55,052 bases of DNA from Methanobacteriota archaeon. GTDB lineage: Archaea > Thermoplasmatota > Thermoplasmata > SG8-5 > JACRNV01. The translations under genes and the position numbers were made by a program. Each line of letters starts with the position of its first letter. Position 1 is the stretch's first letter. Where the stretch lies: NCBI GenBank assembly GCA_016214785.1, contig JACRNV010000027.1, positions 1-55,052 on the forward strand. The letters run 5' to 3'. The notes under the pieces were generated by a model that ran no database searches, was not told the origin of the DNA, and was given only the letters and a program-made list of their open reading frames with translations. Below are positions 14,801-20,715 of this stretch, one piece after another.

Positions 14801-16967
14801 CCACGACACCACTTTGAGGGCTGCCGGAGATGTACTCTAACTGGTTCGGAAAAGGCACCGATGTCGCCGTCGAATTGAACCAGATGGCATTGTTTCCCGC
14901 GAGAGTATTGTTCTCGCAGGTGACGTTGTACCAGCCGGTAAGGTCGCCCAGCGTGAGCGTCGTTGAAACGAGGCCGTCGGCATCGCTGGTACTTGTGAGA
15001 TTCGAGAGGACCATGCCCACCGCGCCACCGGGGTTCGACGTGATGTTCCACCAGACGATGGAGCCGGATACGTTGTTCCCATAGAAGTCGGTGACGCGCG
15101 CCCAGAACGGCAGGAGCGCGGTATTGATGGGGCCGCTCTGCCCGTCGCCGCTGACGTATGTCAGATTGTAGGCGGGACCGACCAACGCTGTCTCGTTGTA
15201 CCATGTGGAATTCGGTGAGCCAGTGAAGGACGCGTTCCAGAAGCGCACGGTGTAGGTGCCGGGCCTGTCGCCGAGAGTGAGGTTGGTGGAGACGAGCCCG
15301 TCCCCGGCGCTTGTGGATGTCGCATTGGATAGTGAATATATACTGGCGCCACCTGGCGTTGCCGTGACGTCCCACGAGACGTTCGCCCCGGAGACGTTGT
15401 TGTCGAACTGGTCGACGACCCTGGCCCAGAGGGACCCAACCTGCGTCCCCACGGTCCCGGATTGTCCGTCGCCAGCGATGTACTCGGCATGAAGGGTCGA
15501 GCCGGTCATGGCCGTGGAATTGTAAAGGACGGACTTTTGCGCGCCCGGCAGCGTGAGGTTCTCGCATGTCGTGTTGTACCAGCCGTTTTTATCGCCCAGC
15601 GTCAGCGTGGAGGAGACGAGGCCGCTCGCATCGCTGCCGCTCGAATTGTTGGAGAGCCAGTGCCCTGAGGCCCCTGCGGGCGTGCTGGTAATGTTCCACC
15701 ATAAATTGACATTGGAAACGTTATTGTCGTATTGATCTACGACCCTCGCCCAGAACGGGGGCGGGGTCTGCCCAACCTCTGCCGATGCGCCGTCTCCAGA
15801 AATATATACGACATGGTCAGCCGGGCCTGCATAAGCCGTTGCGTTGATAGTGTCATTGTAGGTCAGCCCCGCGAGCCCGGGAAATGCGCCGCTGACGTTC
15901 ACCCAGTAGTCCCCGACCTTCGTCCCGAGGTGCAGTGTGGCGCTCGCGTTGCCGCTCGCATCCGAGGTCGCGACATACCAGGGGTTCCCGCTCTCGGTGA
16001 AATATGAATTGTTAGCCCCAGACGGGGTCGAGGTTATAGTGAAGTTGACCTGCGCGCCTGGGACTGAAACGTTCGTCGCGTTGTGGACATTGAAGACGAT
16101 CGGAGCGGCGCAGTTCGTATCGACGATTCCTGCCTGGTCGTCGCCCGAGACATATTCGAGGTGGTCAGGTGTCAATACCGGCGGGGAGATGAAGACGAGG
16201 TCGCCATAGTTCGCCGCGTTGTCGCAGTATTCGATCGTGGGGTTATTTTTCTTTTCATATTGGTCGGGCCACCACACATGCTCATTGTCGGCCTGACCGA
16301 AACCATGCACGGTGAAGCCAACGGTGCTGCCGTTCGCCGGAGCCGGAGTCCCCCACGCGGCGGAGACTGGCAGCTGGAACTCGTAGGTCGAAATGGCCCT
16401 CATTTCTCCAATGGTCGCGTAGTCGGCGGGCCAGGGGTTGGGGAGGCCGGTCTGGTCGGAGTAGAGGGACCATCCTGCGCCGCTGCCGTTGTATAGTGAA
16501 TAAAGGTTCACGCCAATGGTGGTGCCAGCACCCTGAATCTTCAGGTCGGAAGCCTCGGGTGGGGCCAGATTGTTGTTATTGACATCGAAGGCCAATTCGC
16601 AAAAGTCATTCGGGTTCAGCGAAGTGTCGGGGATGAGCTCGACCCCGACGAAGAGATACGATAGATTATGGAAAATGCGTATGCTAAGGTTCCAGCCTTC
16701 GAAGGTATCGGTCGTCAGCCTGAGTGCAGTATTGGGATCGCTCCAGGCGGGCTCGTTGAGGTTGCCGTCCACTACTATCGCCGGGCTGCCGATGTACGAG
16801 GCGTTGAGGATGTAGGGAGGGCCATTCACTATGTTCCCATCCGATGAATCGACACTTGACCGGTCGCCGTCCTTGGAACCTGACGACGCGACCTGAATGG
16901 AACTGATACAGAGCATGAATAGAATGAGCCCGATTAAAATGCGGTGTGTAGCGGGTTTCGCTTTCAT
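11889..16967 (-). CDS. giant surface protein: CBM9-like, Ig-like repeats, TM, cytoplasmic longin/roadblock-like domain
   Basis: A 1692-residue type I membrane protein. An N-terminal signal peptide (ILIGLILFMLCISS) precedes a CBM9/DOMON-like domain (about 40-245; starts VDGNLNEPAW). Next come about eight Big_1-type Ig-like repeats (about 250-1090; recurring YVSGDGQSG and ARVVDQFDNNVSG), a DUF11-like domain (about 1095-1215) and cadherin-like domains to about 1530. One membrane helix follows at about 1537-1556 with an IYKRRK stop-transfer. The final 130 residues are cytoplasmic and predicted beta-beta-alpha-beta-beta-alpha. They share 26 of 41 residues over their first part with the tail of the 23477-30763 protein. 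I infer a longin/roadblock-type platform for the GTPases encoded just upstream. GAGGA 7 nt before supports this ATG. It is the last gene of a five-gene operon. Confidence 0.8.
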   Translation of the reverse strand: MKAKPATHRILIGLILFMLCISSIQVASSGSKDGDRSSVDSSDGNIVNGPPYILNASYIGSPAIVVDGNLNEPAWSDPNTALRLTTDTFEGWNLSIRIFHNLSYLFVGVELIPDTSLNPNDFCELAFDVNNNNLAPPEASDLKIQGAGTTIGVNLYSLYNGSGAGWSLYSDQTGLPNPWPADYATIGEMRAISTYEFQLPVSAAWGTPAPANGSTVGFTVHGFGQADNEHVWWPDQYEKKNNPTIEYCDNAANYGDLVFISPPVLTPDHLEYVSGDDQAGIVDTNCAAPIVFNVHNATNVSVPGAQVNFTITSTPSGANNSYFTESGNPWYVATSDASGNASATLHLGTKVGDYWVNVSGAFPGLAGLTYNDTINATAYAGPADHVVYISGDGASAEVGQTPPPFWARVVDQYDNNVSNVNLWWNITSTPAGASGHWLSNNSSGSDASGLVSSTLTLGDKNGWYNTTCENLTLPGAQKSVLYNSTAMTGSTLHAEYIAGDGQSGTVGTQVGSLWARVVDQFDNNVSGANVSWDVTATPGGASIYSLSNATSTSAGDGLVSTNLTLGDRPGTYTVRFWNASFTGSPNSTWYNETALVGPAYNLTYVSGDGQSGPINTALLPFWARVTDFYGNNVSGSIVWWNITSNPGGAVGMVLSNLTSTSDADGLVSTTLTLGDLTGWYNVTCENNTLAGNNAIWFNSTATSVPFPNQLEYISGSPQSGVVGASLAPVWAKVVDQFGNGIAGVDVYWNITDNPAGASGQFLYNNSSVSDASGFVSTRLLFGNLPGWYNFTCVNLSLPGAQKSVQYNSTAAFGAPATIAIGTNLTVVPVQQTAALTVWLNDAFGNGCPGYVVSLSFDTNPSAPNAVLGAVTDNGDGTYSAIYTSGRMAWVTDIIRATQGVLSSTVNIDVTAGEPFSIAYLSGNGQTRNAGEALGQPFLVVVKDGYGNPVSGVQIDWAVDGFPGGATGHVMSPASNLTNASGVAGSLLTLGNNPGLYYINATNATLSLAGEPIGFAAQALSVLLNLIMISGDGQTGTANATLPAPLVVEVRDQGGATRSGVSVWFNVTYGGGTVAGTTPAVTNAIGRAMANLTLGASPGANTVSAEIGSAGVNRVLFNATGTLPRMTATLAANQMVVAAGSTFVYVIYFNNNGTEAAKNVWINDTLPDDAQYVWDSSGAIHSVSGNSHSWFFLSLPIGSHSFIVTVRANPGAADGTRMSNFFAIACSDQADGAMPSVGSNTVLVTISATAGSNVPPTIDGVPDLIVHHDWDYKIDLSPYITDPDTNFTDLTLILSDSLSARVDARNNLLMVLNYSISYLGMTLSLNITVSDGLGSDWQVIKVKVVNNFPPEILKGMPDVTLDEDTIAFPFNITEYFFDREGDSLYFASGNRSTIVGILDNGTVRVTALRDWFGMERVRFRAAQVDSNALVETIINITVRPVNDPPFITPIEDQSGIAGTPWPLDLSPYIGDVDNNLSDLVVTTDSGHVTVNGHLLTLRFPSATPLDIVTITVSDGKLQSYMQFNVTVLGAPSELLPPWLIPIIIAAMVALIAFIIYKRRKPLIEQTFLIYKDGALIAHATSKVIPDMDSEIFTSMLTAIQDFVKDSFKDEKKWDLKKLEFGDQKIMIEHSGTKNISIALVYRGKGDERRLLNTAKDILTKVELAFGDLLADWDGNLDKLRGTRDIIAEELGKG
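13700..16215 (-). repeat. Big_1-like Ig repeat array inside the surface protein
   Basis: About eight protein repeats of roughly 100-105 residues. Each begins near a YISGDGQSG-type strand, continues with WARVVDQFDNN, WWNITSTPAGA and GLVSTTLTLGD, and ends in a C-N-T or N-T-S-rich strand. At DNA level the copies have diverged, so the array is old. Such domains in intimin/invasin-like proteins form rigid stalks, holding the N-terminal sugar-binding-like domain away from the cell. Confidence 0.7.
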
Positions 16968-16993
16968 CGTCATTTCCTCGCATGGCGTATCAT

Positions 16994-17434
16994 TTATATC
17001 TTTCTTTGCACGGCGAACACGCACATCTTGTCGCCCCTGGACGTGCACTTCTCCTCCTCACAGTAATGCGGCTTGTTGGTGATCCCCGAGAGCAGCCCCG
17101 CCAGGAAGCCCCTCGTGAAGTCGCAGCCCCTGCCCTCGAACGAGGATTCGAGCGTCTCCTCGAGGCGGATTGTGTGCGCGTCCCCCTCGCTCTTCAACGA
17201 CACTAGCCTTGCCAGGCCCATCTCTGTCCATATCTCGTGCAGGTTGGCTATCGCCGTATCGCCCTGCCCCGTGAGGCCCATCTCCTTCGCGCAGCCCTGC
17301 CCGTTCTTCCACCCGAACCTGAACAGGACGCTCCTGGCCAGCTCTATCCCGACGAGCGCGACGAGCTCGTCCTGAAGGGTCTTTATCGCCTCTCCATACA
17401 TGAGGAAGAAGCCCCGGCGGTTTTCCCTAGGCAT
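16994..17434 (-). CDS. V4R (4-vinyl reductase / Bet3-like) domain protein
   Basis: A 146-residue protein that is almost entirely a V4R domain: an N-terminal helix LMYGEAIKTLQDELVALVGI, the VLFRFGWKNGQGCA helix, the SFEGRGCDFTRGFLAGLLSG core, and a C-terminal CEEEKCTSRGDKMCVFAV segment with three to four cysteines that can bind metal. V4R shares its fold with the TRAPP subunit Bet3 of eukaryotes and often senses small ligands in prokaryotes. Its ATG overlaps the stop of the GTPase gene by 8 nt, so the two are translationally coupled. The surface-protein gene starts 26 nt later. I infer that it is a regulator, possibly an exchange-factor-like or scaffold partner, of the adjacent GTPases; this is untested. 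Confidence 0.82.
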   Translation of the reverse strand: MPRENRRGFFLMYGEAIKTLQDELVALVGIELARSVLFRFGWKNGQGCAKEMGLTGQGDTAIANLHEIWTEMGLARLVSLKSEGDAHTIRLEETLESSFEGRGCDFTRGFLAGLLSGITNKPHYCEEEKCTSRGDKMCVFAVQRKI

Positions 17435-17912
17435 CGAGCATCTCCTCCGCGAGCTTCTGGAAAGCCTCCTCCACTTTCTCTCCCGTCTTCGCGCTCGTCT
17501 TCAGCCAGTCGAAGCCCTTCTCGCCCAGCTCCTCTGGCTCGAAGTTCCAGTCGAAGATGTCGGATTTGTTCGCCAGTACCTTCACTGGGACGTCGCCGGA
17601 CTTGTTTTTCAGGGCAGATTGCCATGTGTCGAGCGACTGAAGCGTCGAGCGCCTCGTCAGGTCGCAGACCATGAGCGCGCCCTTCGCCCCTGAATAATAG
17701 TTGGGGTGCAGCGAGTAGCTGTGGCCCGCGATGTCCCACACCATCATGGTGAGCCTGTTCCCTTTTACCTGAAGAACTTTCTTTGTGGGCTTGGCGCCAA
17801 CCGTTTCTAGATACTTGTCGTCGAACATATCGTTGACGAACCTGCGCACGAGCGAGGTCTTCCCGACGGCCGGGTCACCGAGCATTACGACCTTTGCTAT
17901 GTAGTCTGTCAG
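17427..17912 (-). CDS. Ras-like small GTPase 1 (probable CTG start)
   Basis: A Rab/Ras-type GTPase of 161 residues with G1 GDPAVGKT (12-19), G3 WDIAGH (59-64), G4 NKSD (115-118) and G5 SAK (140-142). The usual catalytic Gln after the G3 glycine is His64. The first ATG (17885) would cut off the first beta strand. Extending nine codons to a CTG at 17912 gives xTDYIAKVVMLGD, which aligns residue for residue with MTEIVRKVCMCGD of GTPase 2. GGTGA just upstream overlaps the stop codon of that gene, so I favour the CTG start. There is no lipidation CAAX box. It overlaps the V4R gene and is predicted to act with it and with the longin-like tails of the surface proteins. Confidence 0.88.
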   Translation of the reverse strand: MTDYIAKVVMLGDPAVGKTSLVRRFVNDMFDDKYLETVGAKPTKKVLQVKGNRLTMMVWDIAGHSYSLHPNYYSGAKGALMVCDLTRRSTLQSLDTWQSALKNKSGDVPVKVLANKSDIFDWNFEPEELGEKGFDWLKTSAKTGEKVEEAFQKLAEEMLDA

Positions 17913-17916
17913 CCTA

Positions 17917-18732
17917 TCACCATTTGACTCGTTCCAGCCCCTTCATCATGTTCTGCCTGAACTGCCCCGCCATCCCCGGCCCTTTCGATTCGGCCGTGAG
18001 CGTGGCAAGCCTCTCCATTAGCATGTCGAGCCCTCGCTTGTCCGGCCTCTCGAAGTTCACACCGAGGTCCTTCACCTGCTTCCGAACGATGCACATGCCC
18101 AGCTCGTAGTCGCCGAGGCTCCGGCAGAAGCTGTCCATCATGTAGTCCAGCATCGTGGACGGTTTCTCAAGCTCGGAGAGCCCGTTCGCGGCGTCGGCAA
18201 CGGCCTTGCGGGCGCTGCCGTTCCTTTCTATAATGGCGTTGGAGAGAACCATGAAGGAGTCCTCGACGTTCTCGCCTGTCTTGGCGCTCGCGGAGTAGAC
18301 CGTGCAGTTGAGATCCGCGACCCTCCGTAGTATGTCCTCGATGTCTTCCTGCTTCTCGACCAGGTCTATCTTGTTCAATAGGATGACAATAGGCAGGTCC
18401 TCCCCCGCAGCGCCCCGGATGGCCTCTATCCATTCCCTCAGGTTGTCGGCGGTCTCGGGCCTGGTGACGTCGCACACGGCCAGCGCGCCCGTCGAGTTCC
18501 TGAACGCTGCGTTGTGGATGCGCTTGAACTCCGGCTGCCCCGAGATGTCCCACATCATCAGGGTCAGGTTGGTGTTCTTGCTTTCCACATTCACGGTCTT
18601 TTTAGACACCACAGTCCCGAGCGTGGATATATATTCATCGTCGTACTTCCCAATCACGAACCTCCGGACGAGGGAGGTCTTTCCCACGCCAGGGTCCCCG
18701 CACATGCACACTTTCCTTACAATCTCAGTCAT
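17917..18732 (-). CDS. Ras-like small GTPase 2 with C-terminal extension
   Basis: A 271-residue protein. Residues 1-170 are a Ras-like GTPase: G1 GDPGVGKT (12-19), a G2 Thr in STLGTVVSKKT, G3 WDISGQ (61-66, catalytic Gln kept), G4 NKID (120-123) and G5 SAK (149-151). Residues about 185-271 are an added helical region (LDYMMDSFCRSLGDYELGM, then EEP-free basic/acidic helices ending MMKGLERVKW) with no match I recognise; it may bind the partner proteins. It overlaps the upstream RHH gene by 8 nt and is followed after 4 nt by GTPase 1, so all belong to one operon. Its N-terminal 25 residues are very similar to GTPase 1, pointing to duplication within the operon. Confidence 0.92.
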   Translation of the reverse strand: MTEIVRKVCMCGDPGVGKTSLVRRFVIGKYDDEYISTLGTVVSKKTVNVESKNTNLTLMMWDISGQPEFKRIHNAAFRNSTGALAVCDVTRPETADNLREWIEAIRGAAGEDLPIVILLNKIDLVEKQEDIEDILRRVADLNCTVYSASAKTGENVEDSFMVLSNAIIERNGSARKAVADAANGLSELEKPSTMLDYMMDSFCRSLGDYELGMCIVRKQVKDLGVNFERPDKRGLDMLMERLATLTAESKGPGMAGQFRQNMMKGLERVKW

Positions 18733-19000
18733 TCCGCACCTCGCTCAGGACGTCGCGCTCGTACCGCTCCGCCATGCCCCGCAGGGAGGACGTGCCGTGC
18801 TCGAGGCTCTTGGCCCTCCGCTCCCTGGCTTGCCTTTCGGTGTACCACTGGATCATCGCATCCCTTACGGCGTCGGAGAAGTTGATGGAGTTCTCGTCGC
18901 AGAAGAGCGCGAACTCGTTCACCGACTCGACGAAATCCCTCGTCACGATAAAATGAATCTGGTCCCCTGCGCGGTACTTTTTCCCGGGATTTCTCCGCAT
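18725..19000 (-). CDS. ribbon-helix-helix-like small protein, first gene of the GTPase operon
   Basis: A 91-residue protein. Residues 15-55 fit the RHH pattern: a strand QIHFIVTRDFVESVNEFALF, then NSINFSDAVRDAMIQWYTER with the typical S-D/E-A-[IV]-R-D/E-A turn. RHH proteins dimerise and bind operator DNA through the paired strands. The basic N-terminus (RRNPGKKYR) would support DNA contact. The C-terminal half is a charged helix. As first gene of the operon, next to a perfect palindrome at 19048-19059, it may regulate its own operon and perhaps queE, which diverges from it. Function is inferred from fold and position. Confidence 0.65.
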   Translation of the reverse strand: MRRNPGKKYRAGDQIHFIVTRDFVESVNEFALFCDENSINFSDAVRDAMIQWYTERQARERRAKSLEHGTSSLRGMAERYERDVLSEVRND

Positions 19001-19047
19001 GGGAACATCCGAATGATTCGCAGCATAAAACCTTTTTGGTATTTATG

Positions 19048-19064
19048 TACATATATGTATATGT
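19048..19064. promoter_or_regulatory. palindromic operator candidate in the divergent queE / GTPase-operon promoter
   Basis: TACATATATGTA (19048-19059) is a perfect 12-bp palindrome. It can also be read as the half-sites ACATAT / ATATGT spaced by 4 (19049-19064). It sits just upstream of an ATAAATACC box for the minus-strand RHH gene, between the two divergent promoters. It is a natural target for the RHH protein encoded next to it. Confidence 0.45.
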
Positions 19065-19078
19065 TACAAAAGGGTTAA

Positions 19079-19086
19079 TTTTATAC
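19079..19086 (+). promoter_or_regulatory. TATA box of queE
   Basis: TTTTATAC lies 27 nt before the queE ATG, so transcription should start at or within a few bases of the start codon, giving a leaderless mRNA. No Shine-Dalgarno sequence is present between them. Confidence 0.65.
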
Positions 19087-19109
19087 GACAAGAGTGCATT
19101 CCTCCGACG

Positions 19110-19739
19110 ATGAAGGTATCCGAGATATTCCGCTCGCTGCAGGGAGAGGGGCTGCGCATGGGCGCCCCCACGGCCTTTGTCAGGCTCGCTGGCTGCAACC
19201 TGAGGTGCGAGTGGTGCGACACCAAGTACGCGCAGGACGGCGGCGAGGAGATGCCACTCGAGAAGGTGCTGGAGATGGTGAAGGCTCTGAAGTGCCGCGA
19301 CGTCTGCATCACCGGCGGCGAGCCGCTGCTGCAGAAGGAGACCGTCCCGCTCATCTACAATCTCTTGGACTCGGGCCACCACGTGACGCTGGAGACCAAC
19401 GGGACGATGAGCCTCCAGGAGATGCCCTGCGAGGAGCGCATGCTCGTCAGCATGGACGTGAAGTGCCCCTCATCGGGCATGGCGGACAAGTGCGACCTTG
19501 CGAACATCGAGTACCTCGGGCCGGTGGACCAGCTCAAGTTCGTCATCGCCGACGAGAGGGACTACGAGTACGCGAAGAAGGTGCTGAAGGAGCGCAAGCA
19601 CAACTGCACGGTCATCATGATCCCCGTCGGGGGCACGAACCTGAAATGGCTGGCCGAGAAAGTGCTGGAGGACAAGCTAGAAGCGCGCGTCCTGCCGCAA
19701 CTGCACAAGCTGATATGGGGCGATAAAAGAGGGCGCTAA
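19110..19739 (+). CDS. queE: 7-carboxy-7-deazaguanine synthase QueE
   Basis: A 209-residue radical-SAM enzyme that contracts the carboxy-tetrahydropterin ring to 7-carboxy-7-deazaguanine, the step between QueD and QueC. It has the QueE-type N-terminus (EIFRSLQGEG) and the iron-sulfur motif CNLRCEWC with Cys29, Cys33 and Cys36 (CX3CX2C). The SAM-binding ITGGEPLLQ and the THETNGT-like segment TLETNGT are also seen. It is separated from queDC by the whole GTPase/surface-protein operon and faces that operon with a divergent promoter. Its 3' end runs into paired hairpin repeats shared with other gene junctions in this window. Confidence 0.95.
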   Translation: MKVSEIFRSLQGEGLRMGAPTAFVRLAGCNLRCEWCDTKYAQDGGEEMPLEKVLEMVKALKCRDVCITGGEPLLQKETVPLIYNLLDSGHHVTLETNGTMSLQEMPCEERMLVSMDVKCPSSGMADKCDLANIEYLGPVDQLKFVIADERDYEYAKKVLKERKHNCTVIMIPVGGTNLKWLAEKVLEDKLEARVLPQLHKLIWGDKRGR

Positions 19740-19740
19740 A

Positions 19741-19870
19741 CAAGGGGCATTGCTCTGTTCACGCTACTCAGCAATTCCCCCTTGACCCCCAAATCCTTTA
19801 TCGGGGTTCTAGGGGAATTCGATTAAGATTGTATTCCGGAGAAGAATGCCCCTAGAAAGGATGCCCCTAT
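19741..19870. repeat. paired inverted-repeat elements between convergent queE and aspartate dehydrogenase
   Basis: Two hairpins follow each other. CAAGGGGCATTGC (19741-19753) pairs with GCAATTCCCCCTTG (19771-19784), and CTAGGGGAATTC (19809-19820) pairs with GAATGCCCCTAG (19844-19855) with one mismatch. A further arm, GGATGCCCCTATA (19858-19870), overlaps the TAG stop codon of the minus-strand gene. The second hairpin loop (GATTAAGATTGTATTCCGGAGAA) recurs in modified form at 39825-39936 and 49525-49560. Placement between convergent genes suggests bidirectional terminators or a small mobile repeat. Confidence 0.7.
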
Positions 19871-20673
19871 ACGCCGATCCAGATGTTTCCTGTGATTTTT
19901 CTGACTGCCGATACCGCCGACAGCGCCGCCAGGTAGCTCGTCCTCGGGTTCTCGGGGAAGGGCTCGTTGCGGCACCAGACCTCTATCTCGCCGAACCTGC
20001 CCTTGACGACTATCCTGTGCATGTTCTTCGTGGCCTTTGGGTCCACGACGATCTTAACCCTCGTGCGCTCGAACCCCACTCCAGCCAGGCTGATCGTCGC
20101 CGCGACGTTGATGTTCTTCGGGAAGTGGCGCACGGCGTCGCTGGCCGTGCCGTCGAAGATGACGGTGGGCTTCGTGACCTTCGACAGGTCTATGCCGCGC
20201 TTTCGCAGGTACTCCACCGACGCGAGCGCGTTCGGGTTCTTGTATGAGATGAGGACGACCTCCTCGATGTCCTCCTCGGCCGCGGCGCATATGCCCTCGA
20301 TGCCGCAGACCGCGCCCGACGGCACGAATATGTGCGCGCCGCGCGCCTTGGCCAGCTCCTTGCACCTGTGGCGGAAGTCCTCGTCCACGAACGCCCCGAC
20401 GCTCATGACCAGGACGTTTTTCCCATTTTCGAGGACCTTGGGGATGAAGGCCTCGACCGCGCGCTGGCTGGCCGCCTCGATGACAAGGCCGACCTCGCCC
20501 AGCACATCCTCTATGTCGTCCGTGGCCTTGGCCTTCGCGCAATCTTGGACGAGCGACTCGACCTTCGACTTGCTCTTGTCGAAGACGTAGAAGCGCTCGA
20601 CCTCATCGAACTGCTCGAGGGCGCGGGCTATCGTCCTCCCGATGGAGCCGGCGCCGATGATGCATACCTTCAT
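19867..20673 (-). CDS. nadX: L-aspartate dehydrogenase
   Basis: A 268-residue NAD(P)-dependent aspartate dehydrogenase that makes iminoaspartate for NAD synthesis, replacing NadB in many archaea. The Rossmann motif GAGSIG (7-12) opens the protein, EAASQRAVEAF and MSVGAFVDEDF follow, and SGAVCGIEGICAA and KNMHRIVVKGRFGEI match the family core; the histidine in the last motif corresponds to the catalytic residue as I recall it. No nadA or nadC is adjacent. CCTTTATTACC about 27 nt before the ATG predicts a leaderless transcript. The stop codon TAG is part of the GGGGCATCC-type repeat arm at its 3' end. Confidence 0.93.
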   Translation of the reverse strand: MKVCIIGAGSIGRTIARALEQFDEVERFYVFDKSKSKVESLVQDCAKAKATDDIEDVLGEVGLVIEAASQRAVEAFIPKVLENGKNVLVMSVGAFVDEDFRHRCKELAKARGAHIFVPSGAVCGIEGICAAAEEDIEEVVLISYKNPNALASVEYLRKRGIDLSKVTKPTVIFDGTASDAVRHFPKNINVAATISLAGVGFERTRVKIVVDPKATKNMHRIVVKGRFGEIEVWCRNEPFPENPRTSYLAALSAVSAVRKITGNIWIGV

Positions 20674-20715
20674 CGGAAGCGCATTACCTATGGGCGGTAA
20701 TAAAGGTAGCGCAGG

